Part shown: piece after piece, positions 9,135 through 17,184 of the stretch
Position numbering within the stretch: position 1 is the first letter of the stretch
Layout: every line of letters starts with the position of its first letter
Source of the DNA: Neisseria subflava
GTDB taxonomy: Bacteria; Pseudomonadota; Gammaproteobacteria; Burkholderiales; Neisseriaceae
DNA length: 64,000 nucleotides
Assembly: GCF_024205745.1 (NCBI RefSeq)
Contig: NZ_CP073117.1
Span: forward strand, 124,001 to 188,000
Direction of reading: 5' to 3'
Notes under the pieces: model-generated
Told to the model about the DNA's origin: nothing
The model's input: the letters and a program-made list of their open reading frames with translations, nothing else
The model's database searches: none
Translations under genes and position numbers: made by a program

Positions 9135-9815
9135 ATGAAATTCTTGAAACCCCTGACCGTTATTGCTACTGCCATTCCTTTGGCACTCACCGGCTGTGTG
9201 ACCGATCCTGCTACCGGTCAACAATCCGCCAGCAAAACCGCTATGTACGGCTTGGGCGGTGCGGCTGTTTGCGGCATCGTTGGTGCGCTGACCCACGGTG
9301 GTAAAGGCGCGCGCAACTCCGCATTGGCTTGTGGTGCAGTAGGTGCCGGTATCGGCGGTTACATGGACTACCAAGAGAAAAAACTGCGTCAAAGCCTGGC
9401 CAACACCAACATCGAAGTTGAACGTCAAGGCAACCAAATCAAACTGGTTATGCCTGAAAACGTAACCTTCGCTACCGGCAGCGCTGCCCTGAGTGGCCAT
9501 GCTCAAAGCGCCTTGTCTGCCGCCGCGCAAACTTTGGTTCAATATCCTGACACGACTTTGACCATCAACGGTCACACCGACAACACCGGTAACGACGCCA
9601 TCAACGAGCCATTGTCTCGCAACCGCGCCGAATCTGTTGCCACCTTCCTGCAATCCCGTGGTGTAAGCAGCACCCGTTTGAGCACTTTCGGTTACGGCTC
9701 CCGTCAACCCATCGCCTCCAACGCTACTGTTGAAGGCCGTGCACAAAACCGCCGCGTTGAAATCTTGATCAACCCTGACCAACGCGCCATTGACGCCGCT
9801 AAAAAACAAATGTAA
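9135..9815 (+). CDS. OmpA-family lipoprotein with glycine-zipper segment
   Basis: 226 residues from the ATG at 9135, preceded by AGAGGA; the open frame extends 34 codons further upstream through a DUS and is not the real N-terminus. The signal peptide ends with lipobox LALTGC. Residues about 35-75 are Gly/Ala-rich (GLGGAAVCGIVGALTHGG, GAVGAGIGGYMDYQ), a glycine zipper that may insert in a membrane. The C-terminal OmpA domain has TINGHTDNTG, LSRNRAESVATFL and GRAQNRRVEI, which bind peptidoglycan. Likely an outer-membrane lipoprotein tethered to the cell wall, similar in layout to YiaD. Confidence 0.92.
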   Translation: MKFLKPLTVIATAIPLALTGCVTDPATGQQSASKTAMYGLGGAAVCGIVGALTHGGKGARNSALACGAVGAGIGGYMDYQEKKLRQSLANTNIEVERQGNQIKLVMPENVTFATGSAALSGHAQSALSAAAQTLVQYPDTTLTINGHTDNTGNDAINEPLSRNRAESVATFLQSRGVSSTRLSTFGYGSRQPIASNATVEGRAQNRRVEILINPDQRAIDAAKKQM

Positions 9816-9842
9816 TACGATATCTGTCTGATTCCCATACTT

Positions 9843-9874
9843 AAGGCCGTCTGAAATTTCAGACGGCCTTTTTC
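9843..9874. terminator. DUS-pair terminator of the OmpA-like gene
   Basis: AAGGCCGTCTGAAA directly abuts its reverse complement TTTCAGACGGCCTT, followed by TTTCTTT. Confidence 0.85.
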
Positions 9875-9980
9875 TTTATAGATTTTGTTTGCAATTTCTC
9901 CTTCTTAATCCAATCCACCATAAAATTTATTCCTTTATTAACAAGACTTTTCAATTTTTCCTTCAAAAAAACTGTATTAA

Positions 9981-10013
9981 TACTCTAATTTTTACACTAA
10001 CTTAGAGTATAAT
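9981..10013 (+). promoter_or_regulatory. Inverted repeat overlapping a -10 box upstream of the nitronate monooxygenase gene
   Basis: TACTCTAA (9981-9988) and TTAGAGTA (10002-10009) are a perfect 8-bp dyad with a 13-nt spacer; the right arm runs into TATAAT (10008-10013). This looks like an operator over a promoter for the gene at 10156. The rest of the 340-nt gap holds the DUS terminator and two AT-dialect DUS (10039-10050, 10118-10129). The regulator is unknown. Confidence 0.45.
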
Positions 10014-10155
10014 TTCTAAAATTTTAAAAACACGCCTCATGCCGTCTGAAAAACGGCGGCGAAAAACACACTTATTTATATACACATCAGTCCGTTATCC
10101 AATCTATTTCATAGGATTTCAGACGGCATCATCCAGAATCTATGAAGGAGCATCC

Positions 10156-11328
10156 ATGCAAAACAACTTTGACCCATTGATTATCCGTGGCAAATCACTG
10201 ATTCCCGTCGTACAAGGCGGTATGGGTGTAGGCGTTTCCGCATCAAAACTCTCCAGCGCGGTTGCGCGCGAAAACGGCGTAGGTACCATCGCCAGCGTCG
10301 ATTTGCGCCACTTGCACGAAGATTTGCTGGCCGAATCAAAAATCGATTCCAGTGAAGAAAAATACACCCGCCTCAACTGTATCGCGCTTGACCGTGAAAT
10401 CAAAAAAGCCAAAGCCGATTCAGAAGGCAAAGGCATGATTGCCGTCAACGTCATGAAAGCCGTCAAAGACCATGCCGCCTACGTCCGTCAGGCCTGCGAA
10501 TCCGGTGCAGACGCGATTGTGATGGGCGCAGGTTTGCCTTTAGATCTGCCGGAAATGGCCGAGGGCTACCACAAAGATGTCGCCCTTTTCCCTATTTTGT
10601 CCGAATCACGCGGTATCAACATCGTTTTGAAACGTTGGATGAAAAAAGGCATCTTGCCCGATGCCATCGTTATCGAACATCCTGCCCACGCAGCCGGCCA
10701 TTTGGGCGCGGCGACCGTTGACGGCGTGAACGATGCCAAATTCGAGTTCAAACGCGTTATTGAAGAAACGTTTGAAGTATTCAAAAACTTGGGCTTGGAA
10801 AGCGAAAAAATCCCGTTGATACTCGCAGGCGGCATGGCAAACTTTGAAAAAGTCAAAACAGCCTTGAAAAACTGGGGTGCGTCCGCCGTCCAAATCGGTA
10901 CCGCGTTTGCCGTGACCGAAGAAGGCGATGCCCACATCAACTTCAAAAAAACGCTGACCGGTGCGGAAACCGAACAAGTGGTTGAATTCATGTCTGTTGC
11001 CGGTTTGCCTGCTCGCGGTGTGCGCACCAAATTCCTCGACAGCTACATCAAACGCGAAGCCAAATTGCAAGCCAATGCCAAAAATGATCCGCGCCGTTGC
11101 ACCCAAGGCCTGAACTGCCTGACCAGCTGCGGTTTGCGCGACGGTTTGGCCAAAGCCGGTCAATTCTGTATCGACATCCAACTTTCCGCCGCATTCCGCG
11201 GCGAAGTCGATAAAGGCCTGTTTTTCCGCGGCAAAGACCCGCTGCCGTTTGGCAACGCCATCCGTACGGTTCAAGAAACCATTCATTATCTCTTGAACGG
11301 TTCCCTGCCCGCCGTCCCTGCCAAATAA
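10156..11328 (+). CDS. Nitronate monooxygenase family protein (2-nitropropane dioxygenase-like)
   Basis: 390 residues from the ATG at 10156, which follows a strong AAGGAG; the longer open frame from 10039 starts inside a DUS. It is an FMN-dependent TIM-barrel protein: VVQGGMGVGVSA near the N-terminus, VIEHPAHAAGHLG mid-protein, ILAGGMANFEKV and SAVQIGTAFAVTEEG around the phosphate-binding region. Family members oxidise alkyl nitronates or act as FabK-type enoyl-ACP reductases; I cannot tell which from sequence. A late Cys cluster (RRCTQGLNCLTSCGLRDG) is notable. It is monocistronic between DUS terminators. Confidence 0.85.
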   Translation: MQNNFDPLIIRGKSLIPVVQGGMGVGVSASKLSSAVARENGVGTIASVDLRHLHEDLLAESKIDSSEEKYTRLNCIALDREIKKAKADSEGKGMIAVNVMKAVKDHAAYVRQACESGADAIVMGAGLPLDLPEMAEGYHKDVALFPILSESRGINIVLKRWMKKGILPDAIVIEHPAHAAGHLGAATVDGVNDAKFEFKRVIEETFEVFKNLGLESEKIPLILAGGMANFEKVKTALKNWGASAVQIGTAFAVTEEGDAHINFKKTLTGAETEQVVEFMSVAGLPARGVRTKFLDSYIKREAKLQANAKNDPRRCTQGLNCLTSCGLRDGLAKAGQFCIDIQLSAAFRGEVDKGLFFRGKDPLPFGNAIRTVQETIHYLLNGSLPAVPAK

Positions 11329-11342
11329 ACGCATCAACACTC

Positions 11343-11390
11343 AAAAGGCCGTCTGAAAACATTTAAACCCTGTTTTCAGACGGCCTTTTT
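11343..11390. terminator. DUS-pair terminator
   Basis: Long perfect arms (11343-11361 and 11371-11390) centred on two inverted DUS, ending in five T. Confidence 0.85.
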
Positions 11391-11449
11391 GTCCCAATCC
11401 ATCTAAAAAATGCTAAGATTATTGCCTGAATTTATCCGGCTGAAACATC

Positions 11450-12640
11450 ATGAACCCATTATTGAACCATCTCAAACCCTATCCTTTCACCCGCCTGCGT
11501 GAAGCCATGCAAGGCATTGATGCACCCGAAGGCGTAACGCCCATTCATCTGCAAATCGGCGAGCCGAAACACCCGATGCCCAAAGTCATCACCGATGCGC
11601 TGACCGCTTCCCTGCACGAACTGGAAAAATATCCGCTGACCGCAGGCCTGCCCGAACTGCGCCAAGCCTGCGCCGAATGGGTTGCCCGCCGTTATGATGG
11701 TTTGAGCCTCAATCCCGACAATGAAATCCTGCCCGTATTAGGCAGCCGGGAAGCTTTGTTCTCTTTTATCCAAACCGTTTTAAATCCGGCTTCAGACGTC
11801 CCCAAACCGGTCGTTATCAGCCCTAATCCTTTCTATCAAATTTACGAAGGCGCGACTATTTTGGGCGGCGGCGAAATCCATTTTGCCAACTGTCCTGCGC
11901 CCAGCTTCAACCCCGATTGGAGCAGCCTGTCCGAAGACGTATGGCAGCGCACCAAAGTCCTGATCGTCTGCTCGCCCAATAACCCGAGCGGCAGCGTCCT
12001 GCAATTAGAAGACTGGAAAGAAATTTTTGATTTGCAAGACAAATACGGCTTTGTTATTGCCTCTGACGAATGCTATTCCGAAATCTATTTTGACGGCAAC
12101 AAACCGATCGGCGGCCTGCAGGCTGCGGCGCAATTAGGACGCGGCACGCGCAACATTATTATGTTTACCAGCCTGTCCAAACGCTCCAATGTCCCCGGTT
12201 TGCGTTCCGGCTTTGTCGCAGGCGATGCCGAGTTGCTCAAAAACTTCCTGCTCTACCGCACCTACCACGGCAGCGCGATGAGCATTCCCGTCCAACGCGC
12301 CAGCATTACCGCTTGGAACGATGAAGAACACGTCATTGACAACCGCCGTCTCTACCAAGAAAAATTCGACCGCGTCATCCCTATTTTGCAACAGGCATTC
12401 GATGTCAAACTGCCTGACGCGTCGTTCTACATTTGGCTGAAAGTTCCCGATGGCGACGACTTGGCATTTACGCGCAACCTGTGGCAGAAAGCCGCTATCC
12501 AAGTGTTGCCCGGCCGCTTCCTCGCCCGCGATACCGAACAAGGCAATCCAGGCGAAGGCTACGTCCGCATCGCTTTGGTTGCCGATGTGGAAAGCTGCGT
12601 TAAAGCAGCTGAAACCATGGTTGCTTTATACCGCCGATAA
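11450..12640 (+). CDS. dapC: Succinyldiaminopimelate transaminase
   Basis: A 396-residue PLP-dependent class I/II aminotransferase that forms N-succinyl-LL-2,6-diaminopimelate in lysine and peptidoglycan precursor synthesis. It matches the DapC subgroup: starts MNPLLNHLKPYPFTRLREAM, has LQIGEPKHPMPKV, the SPNNPSGS substrate loop, and the PLP lysine in FTSLSKRSNVPGLRSGF. Length is typical. No strong Shine-Dalgarno is visible. Single gene between DUS terminators. Confidence 0.93.
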   Translation: MNPLLNHLKPYPFTRLREAMQGIDAPEGVTPIHLQIGEPKHPMPKVITDALTASLHELEKYPLTAGLPELRQACAEWVARRYDGLSLNPDNEILPVLGSREALFSFIQTVLNPASDVPKPVVISPNPFYQIYEGATILGGGEIHFANCPAPSFNPDWSSLSEDVWQRTKVLIVCSPNNPSGSVLQLEDWKEIFDLQDKYGFVIASDECYSEIYFDGNKPIGGLQAAAQLGRGTRNIIMFTSLSKRSNVPGLRSGFVAGDAELLKNFLLYRTYHGSAMSIPVQRASITAWNDEEHVIDNRRLYQEKFDRVIPILQQAFDVKLPDASFYIWLKVPDGDDLAFTRNLWQKAAIQVLPGRFLARDTEQGNPGEGYVRIALVADVESCVKAAETMVALYRR

Positions 12641-12643
12641 AAC

Positions 12644-12675
12644 AAAGGCCGTCTGAAATTTCAGACGGCCTTTTT
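12644..12675. terminator. DUS-pair terminator between dapC and rubA (convergent)
   Basis: AAAGGCCGTCTGAAA abuts TTTCAGACGGCCTTT; it lies between two converging genes and can serve both. Confidence 0.85.
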
Positions 12676-12687
12676 AAATCAACCAAG

Positions 12688-12858
12688 TTATATCACGAAA
12701 TCCAACAGATAAAAATCTTCTTTGCCTACGCCGCACTCAGGGCATTTCCAGTCGTCGGGAATATCCTTAAACTTGGTTCCGGCAGGCAGGCCGTGCTCGG
12801 GGTCGCCGAGGTCTTCGTCGTAAATCCAGCCGCAAGGGCCGCACATATATTGAGCCAT
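12688..12858 (-). CDS. rubA: Rubredoxin
   Basis: A 56-residue protein too short for most ORF filters: starts MAQYMCGPCGWIYDEDLGD and continues to DDWKCPECGVGKEDF. The two CxxC-type pairs (C6/C9 and C39/C42) coordinate the single iron of rubredoxin, a small electron carrier. AAGGAA precedes the ATG. The stop is at 12688-12690. It lies just downstream of an acyl-CoA dehydrogenase-like gene but a DUS hairpin separates them. Confidence 0.95.
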   Translation of the reverse strand: MAQYMCGPCGWIYDEDLGDPEHGLPAGTKFKDIPDDWKCPECGVGKEDFYLLDFVI

Positions 12859-12877
12859 TTTGTGTTCCTTCTATTTT

Positions 12878-12914
12878 AAAAGGCCGTCTGAAACCGTGTT
12901 TTCAGACGGCCTTT
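12878..12914. terminator. DUS-pair terminator
   Basis: AAAAGGCCGTCTGAAA and TTTTCAGACGGCCTTT flank a short loop beyond the stop of the acyl-CoA dehydrogenase family gene. Confidence 0.85.
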
Positions 12915-12942
12915 CGTGTGTTTTATTGTTGATATTTTGAAT

Positions 12943-14034
12943 TTATTGCGCTGCTTCCAAAGCGGCGATTTCTTTACGCAGGTGTTTGATGGCCGGTGTT
13001 ACGATGGCGACGAACATGGCCTCGCGGACGCGGCGTTGCGCCGGACTGCGCATCAGATAACCTTTCGCGCCTGCATGCAATGCGGCAGATTGAGTGGCGT
13101 TCAGAGCCAACACGGCAGCTGCTTCACGCAGTTTTAAGGTTGCCAGCGTATCAGGTTTGTTGTTCCACGCATCATCGGCAAGGCGTTCGGTTTCCGCCCA
13201 TGCGCCGTCCAACGCGGCTTTCAAATCATCGTAGCTGTGGTCGAGGTAAGCGTTCACTTCCGCATTCACCACGTTGGCCATACGGATAATGCCGAGCGCA
13301 CCGTCAATCACACCGGCGCCGATACCTATTTGCAGCAAGATGAAACCGGCTTTAATGGTCGGAATATAAGACTGGAACTGCTCAGGCGCAGCAATCACAT
13401 CTTCATCGGGAATAAACACGTCTTTAAAATTCAGGCTGTAAGTGCGCGTGCCTTCCAAACCGCAGAACTCAGGGCAATCTTGCAGGGTCACGCCTTCCCA
13501 TTGGCCGCCGGTGATAAACATCACATAGCTGTCGCCGACTTGGGCGGTATTCGCCCAAATATGGTCTTCGCCGATATTGGATACCCAAGGCAAAGCGCCG
13601 TTGACTTTGTAGCCGCCTTCGACGCGCTCGGCTTGCAGGTTGTGTTTTTCAATGCCGGCAAGGTGTTTGACGGTATTGGACATACCCGTACCGGCCAAGA
13701 CTTTGCCCTGCAGAATATCGGCCAAATATTTGTCTTTAACCGCTTGGTTGGGGGATTGATGCAGATACCACGCGCAAGCTGCCTGACACCATGCGCTGAA
13801 CGAAGTCGCACCGCATTCTTTACCGATTTCGCGCAATACGGCGATTTGCGTTGCCAAACCCAAACCGTTACCGCCTTCTTCAACCGTACCGGTCGCGGCA
13901 AAACCGCCGATTTTGCCCAATTCCAGCATAAATTCTTTCGGATACAGGCCTTTGCGGTCGATGTCGTCCACCAATGGTTTCAGCTTGCTTTTAACGAGTG
14001 CGGCAACATTGTTCAATAAAGCTTCGCGTGTCAT
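12943..14034 (-). CDS. Acyl-CoA dehydrogenase family protein
   Basis: 363 residues with the acyl-CoA dehydrogenase fold: N-terminal helical domain (IGGFAATGTVEEGGNGLGL), middle beta domain around GTGMSNTVKHLAGIEKHN and GYKVNGALPWVSNIG, and a C-terminal four-helix domain. The ATG at 14034 has AGAGGA upstream. Substrate is unclear: the GLGLATQ part is family-like but I cannot place the catalytic base with confidence, so a flavin monooxygenase-type activity is possible. Flanked by a rubredoxin and an AhpD-like gene on the same strand, each with its own terminator. Confidence 0.8.
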   Translation of the reverse strand: MTREALLNNVAALVKSKLKPLVDDIDRKGLYPKEFMLELGKIGGFAATGTVEEGGNGLGLATQIAVLREIGKECGATSFSAWCQAACAWYLHQSPNQAVKDKYLADILQGKVLAGTGMSNTVKHLAGIEKHNLQAERVEGGYKVNGALPWVSNIGEDHIWANTAQVGDSYVMFITGGQWEGVTLQDCPEFCGLEGTRTYSLNFKDVFIPDEDVIAAPEQFQSYIPTIKAGFILLQIGIGAGVIDGALGIIRMANVVNAEVNAYLDHSYDDLKAALDGAWAETERLADDAWNNKPDTLATLKLREAAAVLALNATQSAALHAGAKGYLMRSPAQRRVREAMFVAIVTPAIKHLRKEIAALEAAQ

Positions 14035-14120
14035 GATTTTTCCTCTGAATAAGGTTTGAAGCGTAGATGGTTCTACTCATGAATTATTCTTGGCAACAAG
14101 GATATCCCTTGCTTTTTACT

Positions 14121-14152
14121 AAAAGGCCGTCTGAATTTTCAGACGGCCTTTG
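14121..14152. terminator. DUS-pair terminator
   Basis: AAAAGGCCGTCTGAA and TTCAGACGGCCTTT form a hairpin 7 bp beyond the stop of the AhpD-like gene. Confidence 0.8.
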
Positions 14153-14158
14153 ATGAAA

Positions 14159-14707
14159 TTAGGCAAATGCCTGCAATTCAGGGTTGATTTCAGTTTTGGC
14201 AAGGTTGTTGACGTAGTTGCACAAGGTTGCCAAAGCAACGCCCATGACGACTTCAACGGCTTGCTGTTGGTTGTAGCCTGCATCGAAGAAAGCTTTCAGC
14301 TCGTCGTCGGATACCGCGCCTTTTTTCGCCATAACAGCTTGGGTGAATGTCGCCAAAGCACCCAGTTTGGCATCGTCAAACTCGCCTGCAGCCAATGCGC
14401 GTGCGGCTTTGATGGATTGTTCGGACAGCAGTTTTTTCAGGGTAGCCAGTTTGGTGTGGCCGGCAACGCAGAAACCGCATTCGTTGGTACGGGCGGCGAT
14501 GATTTGGACAACTTCAACTTCGCCGTCAGTCAGGCTGTTGGCCGCATTCAGCTTGCCAACTTCTTGATAAAACGCCAAAGCTTCAGGCGCATTGGCCAAA
14601 ACGCCGATCAGGTTAGGAATAAAGCCGTTGTTTTTCAATACGGCTTCAACGCGTGGTTTAGCAGCTTCAGGAGCGGTTTCAACTGTGTGTATGGTCAAGC
14701 GGGACAT
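14159..14707 (-). CDS. Carboxymuconolactone decarboxylase (AhpD-like) family protein
   Basis: 182 residues from the ATG at 14707 (AGAAGG upstream); a 16-codon extension to 14755 lacks support. The redox signature ECGFCVAGHTK (Glu-Cys-x2-Cys-x3-His) is the active site of AhpD-type peroxidases, where the cysteine pair reduces peroxides with help from the Glu/His relay. Predicted to be an all-helical cytoplasmic antioxidant protein. It lies next to acyl-CoA dehydrogenase-like and rubredoxin genes; a joint redox role is only a guess. Confidence 0.88.
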   Translation of the reverse strand: MSRLTIHTVETAPEAAKPRVEAVLKNNGFIPNLIGVLANAPEALAFYQEVGKLNAANSLTDGEVEVVQIIAARTNECGFCVAGHTKLATLKKLLSEQSIKAARALAAGEFDDAKLGALATFTQAVMAKKGAVSDDELKAFFDAGYNQQQAVEVVMGVALATLCNYVNNLAKTEINPELQAFA

Positions 14708-14807
14708 GTGTATAACCTTCTTATTTGGTGAAATGAAGTGTCCATCATAAGCCATCCGCCTCCATCAGAAAAAGACTTATTGGTTATTTACCGCGAACCA
14801 AAAGTTA

Positions 14808-14840
14808 TAAGGCCGTCTGAACGGATTCAGACGGCCTTAT
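14808..14840. terminator. DUS-pair terminator of yidB
   Basis: AAGGCCGTCTGAA and TTCAGACGGCCTT around a 3-nt loop, 17 bp beyond the yidB stop. Confidence 0.8.
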
Positions 14841-14856
14841 CAAATGATTCAACTCA

Positions 14857-15279
14857 TTATTTCATAAAGTTTTTCAGCAACATAGAAGCGATGTCGTCCA
14901 AGCCGAAACCATCCGCATCTTGAGCCGTGCCGTTAGGCGTGGCTTTATCGACCAAGTCAGGCAATACTTTTGCCAACAAATCGCCTGCTTGACCGGCATC
15001 TACGCCAAATTTTTGCGCGATTTGGTTTACCGTATCGCTGCCCAACGCATTTTGCAGATCGCTGCCGGACACAGGCAGATTGCTGGATTGGTTGGAAACC
15101 CAGCTGCTCAGGGTATCGCCCAAACCGCCTTGTTGCAGTTGGTTGATCAGGTTGCCCACGCCGCCTTGTTGTTTCACCAAATCCATCGCCATATCGGTCA
15201 GAGAACCTTGTGCGCCGTTTTCGCTGTTGCCACCCAACATTTGAGTAGCCGCATTCAAAAGATTGTCCATGAGTGCCAT
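14857..15279 (-). CDS. yidB: YidB-family (DUF937) protein
   Basis: A 140-residue Gln/Gly-rich protein matching the YidB/DUF937 family: NLLNAATQMLGG at the N-terminus, QQGGVGNLINQLQQGGLGD, ALGSDTVNQIAQKFGVD and a hydrophobic LLAKVLPDLVDKATP helix, ending FGLDDIASMLLKNFMK. The biochemical role of the family is unknown. The ATG is spaced from AAGGAAAAAG. Single gene, minus strand. Confidence 0.9.
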   Translation of the reverse strand: MALMDNLLNAATQMLGGNSENGAQGSLTDMAMDLVKQQGGVGNLINQLQQGGLGDTLSSWVSNQSSNLPVSGSDLQNALGSDTVNQIAQKFGVDAGQAGDLLAKVLPDLVDKATPNGTAQDADGFGLDDIASMLLKNFMK

Positions 15280-15394
15280 GACTTTTTCCTTGTATTTGTG
15301 TCTAAAAAAAGAAAACGGAGTGTAGCAAAATTTGAACTGAAAAAATCAGGCTTAACCAAACTAAACTTCTTTTATCCCAAAGCCGTAACAAAAC

Positions 15395-15429
15395 AAAGGC
15401 CGTCTGAAACCCAGTTTCAGACGGCCTTT
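15395..15429. terminator. DUS-pair terminator of ruvX
   Basis: AAAGGCCGTCTGAAAC and GTTTCAGACGGCCTTT around a short loop beyond the ruvX stop at 15443. Confidence 0.8.
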
Positions 15430-15442
15430 ATAATGAATAAAG

Positions 15443-15897
15443 CTATTCTTCGCGGCCATTGAAATACTCGGCCGCACCACCTTCAAAAAACCCTTGCAAA
15501 ATTGCCTGCGCCGCTACTTGGTCAAGTACGGATTTTTGTTTTCGACCAAATACTTGGGCTTCTGCAAGCAAGCTTTCCGCGTATAGGGAAGACATCCTTT
15601 CGTCCACCCAATAAACCAGCAAGTTAAAACGTCCGTGCAAACGGCGGCCAAACTTGCGGCTCAAACGGGTCAACTCATGCTCCGTGCCGTCGGTATGCGT
15701 CGGCAGGCCGACCACAAGATACTTGGGTTGCCATTCTTTGACCAGCTTGGCAATGGCCTCAAATTTTTCATCATTGCTGTTACCGGTTACCGTTGCCAGC
15801 GGATGGGTCATGCCCAACTCGATATCCCCTGCGCCACGCCGATACGCGCCTCGCCGAAGTCAAAGGCCAAAACCGTGCCTTTTGGTGCATCAGGCAT
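15443..15897 (-). pseudogene. ruvX: Holliday junction resolvase RuvX/YqgF, interrupted by a one-base frameshift
   Basis: The gene should start at 15897: the first frame reads [20 protein letters not shown] then VAQG and runs into a stop. The rest ([11 protein letters not shown] ... [18 protein letters not shown]) lies in another frame from 15817. Joining them requires one extra G in the coding-strand GGGG run (CCCC at 15826-15829), giving [13 protein letters not shown] as in other neisserial RuvX. The active-site region [10 protein letters not shown] and the late VDERMSS are intact. RuvX is a nuclease-fold protein for 16S pre-rRNA processing/junction resolution. A sequencing error in a homopolymer is the simplest explanation. 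The start overlaps the yqgE stop by 8 bp, so they form an operon. Confidence 0.88.
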
Positions 15898-16438
15898 GGC
15901 CGACTCCTGAAACCAAGGCATTCGGATTGACGCCCAATTTTTCAAAAGCAGCGGCATAACGGAGTTCGTAAGGCACATCAAACAGAATATGCTCGTCCGC
16001 AGGGACGGTCAGCCAAACATTTTCTGCCAGCTCGCGCTCCAACTGCCCTTTGCCCCATTTCGAATAACCAATGCTGATCAAAGCCTTATCAACCGCACCT
16101 TCTTTAGACAAGTTTTCAATCACATCGCGCGAAGAAGTCAGCGCGACGTTATCGGTTACCACCATGCTGTTTTGCCAGCGGCCGATCGGCGTATGCACGA
16201 CATAGCCACGCTCAATCTGAACCGGCCCGCCCATCATCACGTTTTCATGTTGCAGGCGCAACGGGATATTGCGGTCGGCGGCGGCAAAAATCATGTCCAT
16301 GGTAATCGGCGAAGGCTTGTTGATGATGATGCCCAGCGCACCTTCTTCATCGTGTTCGCACACATAAATGACCGTATCCGTAAAAAACGGATCGTCCATA
16401 TGAGGCATGGCAATCAGGAAATGGTTGGCTAAATTCAT
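15890..16438 (-). CDS. yqgE: YqgE/AlgH family protein (UPF0301)
   Basis: 182 residues: [19 protein letters not shown] at the N-terminus, [20 protein letters not shown] and later [20 protein letters not shown] are signatures of UPF0301 (YqgE/AlgH). The molecular role is unknown. It overlaps ruvX (yqgF), the classic yqgE-yqgF pairing, so they are cotranscribed. Full length. Confidence 0.93.
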   Translation of the reverse strand: MNLANHFLIAMPHMDDPFFTDTVIYVCEHDEEGALGIIINKPSPITMDMIFAAADRNIPLRLQHENVMMGGPVQIERGYVVHTPIGRWQNSMVVTDNVALTSSRDVIENLSKEGAVDKALISIGYSKWGKGQLERELAENVWLTVPADEHILFDVPYELRYAAAFEKLGVNPNALVSGVGHA

Positions 16439-16465
16439 ATTCTTTTAATCTATAAGCTGATTTTA

Positions 16466-17010
16466 TTATTTTTGTCCGTCGGCAACCGGCGCGTCCACCA
16501 CGCACGCACCGTAAACCGCGCCGCCTGCCGGTACCGGCGTATCGGTTTTCGCATGGGCAAAACACGATACCGCGCTCAAAGAGTTTTTCGGCGAGCCTTG
16601 AACGATTTTATCGCTGTACACCAAATAAGCGAAAGACTTACGTTTCGGGTCGTAATAGCGGATAATCTGCTGGCTCTTAAATGCTATGCTGGCGCTGCGT
16701 TTGAACACTTGTCGCGGTTTCAAAACTGCAGACTCGTTATAACGGATGATTTCCGCACTTTGCACGCAGGAAACCGATGCGTCGCTGGCATCTTCTTCCA
16801 GATTGACCGTTTCTTTCAAACCGCCTTTTTTCGCGTACGAAATATAACAGGCAACCCCTGCACATCGGGATCGTCAAAACCTTCCACTTCAATACGGTCG
16901 TTTTTACCCAGCATATGAAACACCGTACTGGCGCGTCCGATTTTATCGGTATTGTCACCGCAAGCCGCCAAAACCATGGCGCCCAACACTACTAATAAAT
17001 ATTTTTTCAT
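16466..17010 (-). pseudogene. creA: CreA-family lipoprotein, interrupted by a one-base frameshift
   Basis: The first part (MKKYLLVVLGAMVLAACGDN ... DRIEVEGFDDPDVQG) has a signal peptide with lipobox LAAC and the CreA core motif; it then shifts out of frame. The second part (KETVNLEEDASDASVSC, IRYYDPKRKSFAYLVYSD, VQGSPKNSLSAV) matches the remainder of CreA. The frames join if the GGGG run (CCCC at 16855-16858) had five G, restoring DVQGVACYISYAKKGGLKE. CreA is a periplasmic protein of unknown function. Like ruvX, the lesion is a missing G in a CAGGGG context, so it may be a sequencing artefact. Confidence 0.85.
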
Positions 17011-17184
17011 AATATCCTGTCGATGCAGACTGTCAGTTTCCAGGCAGACTTAAATCCCGTCCGCCTACTCTATCGTTACTATATAAGACCGTTCGTCCAT
17101 ATTGCAACCCGATATTATTTTCAGACGGCCTGACAGACAGTATAATCCGTCCTATTGTTCCTACTTTGATAGCAAGATCGAACC

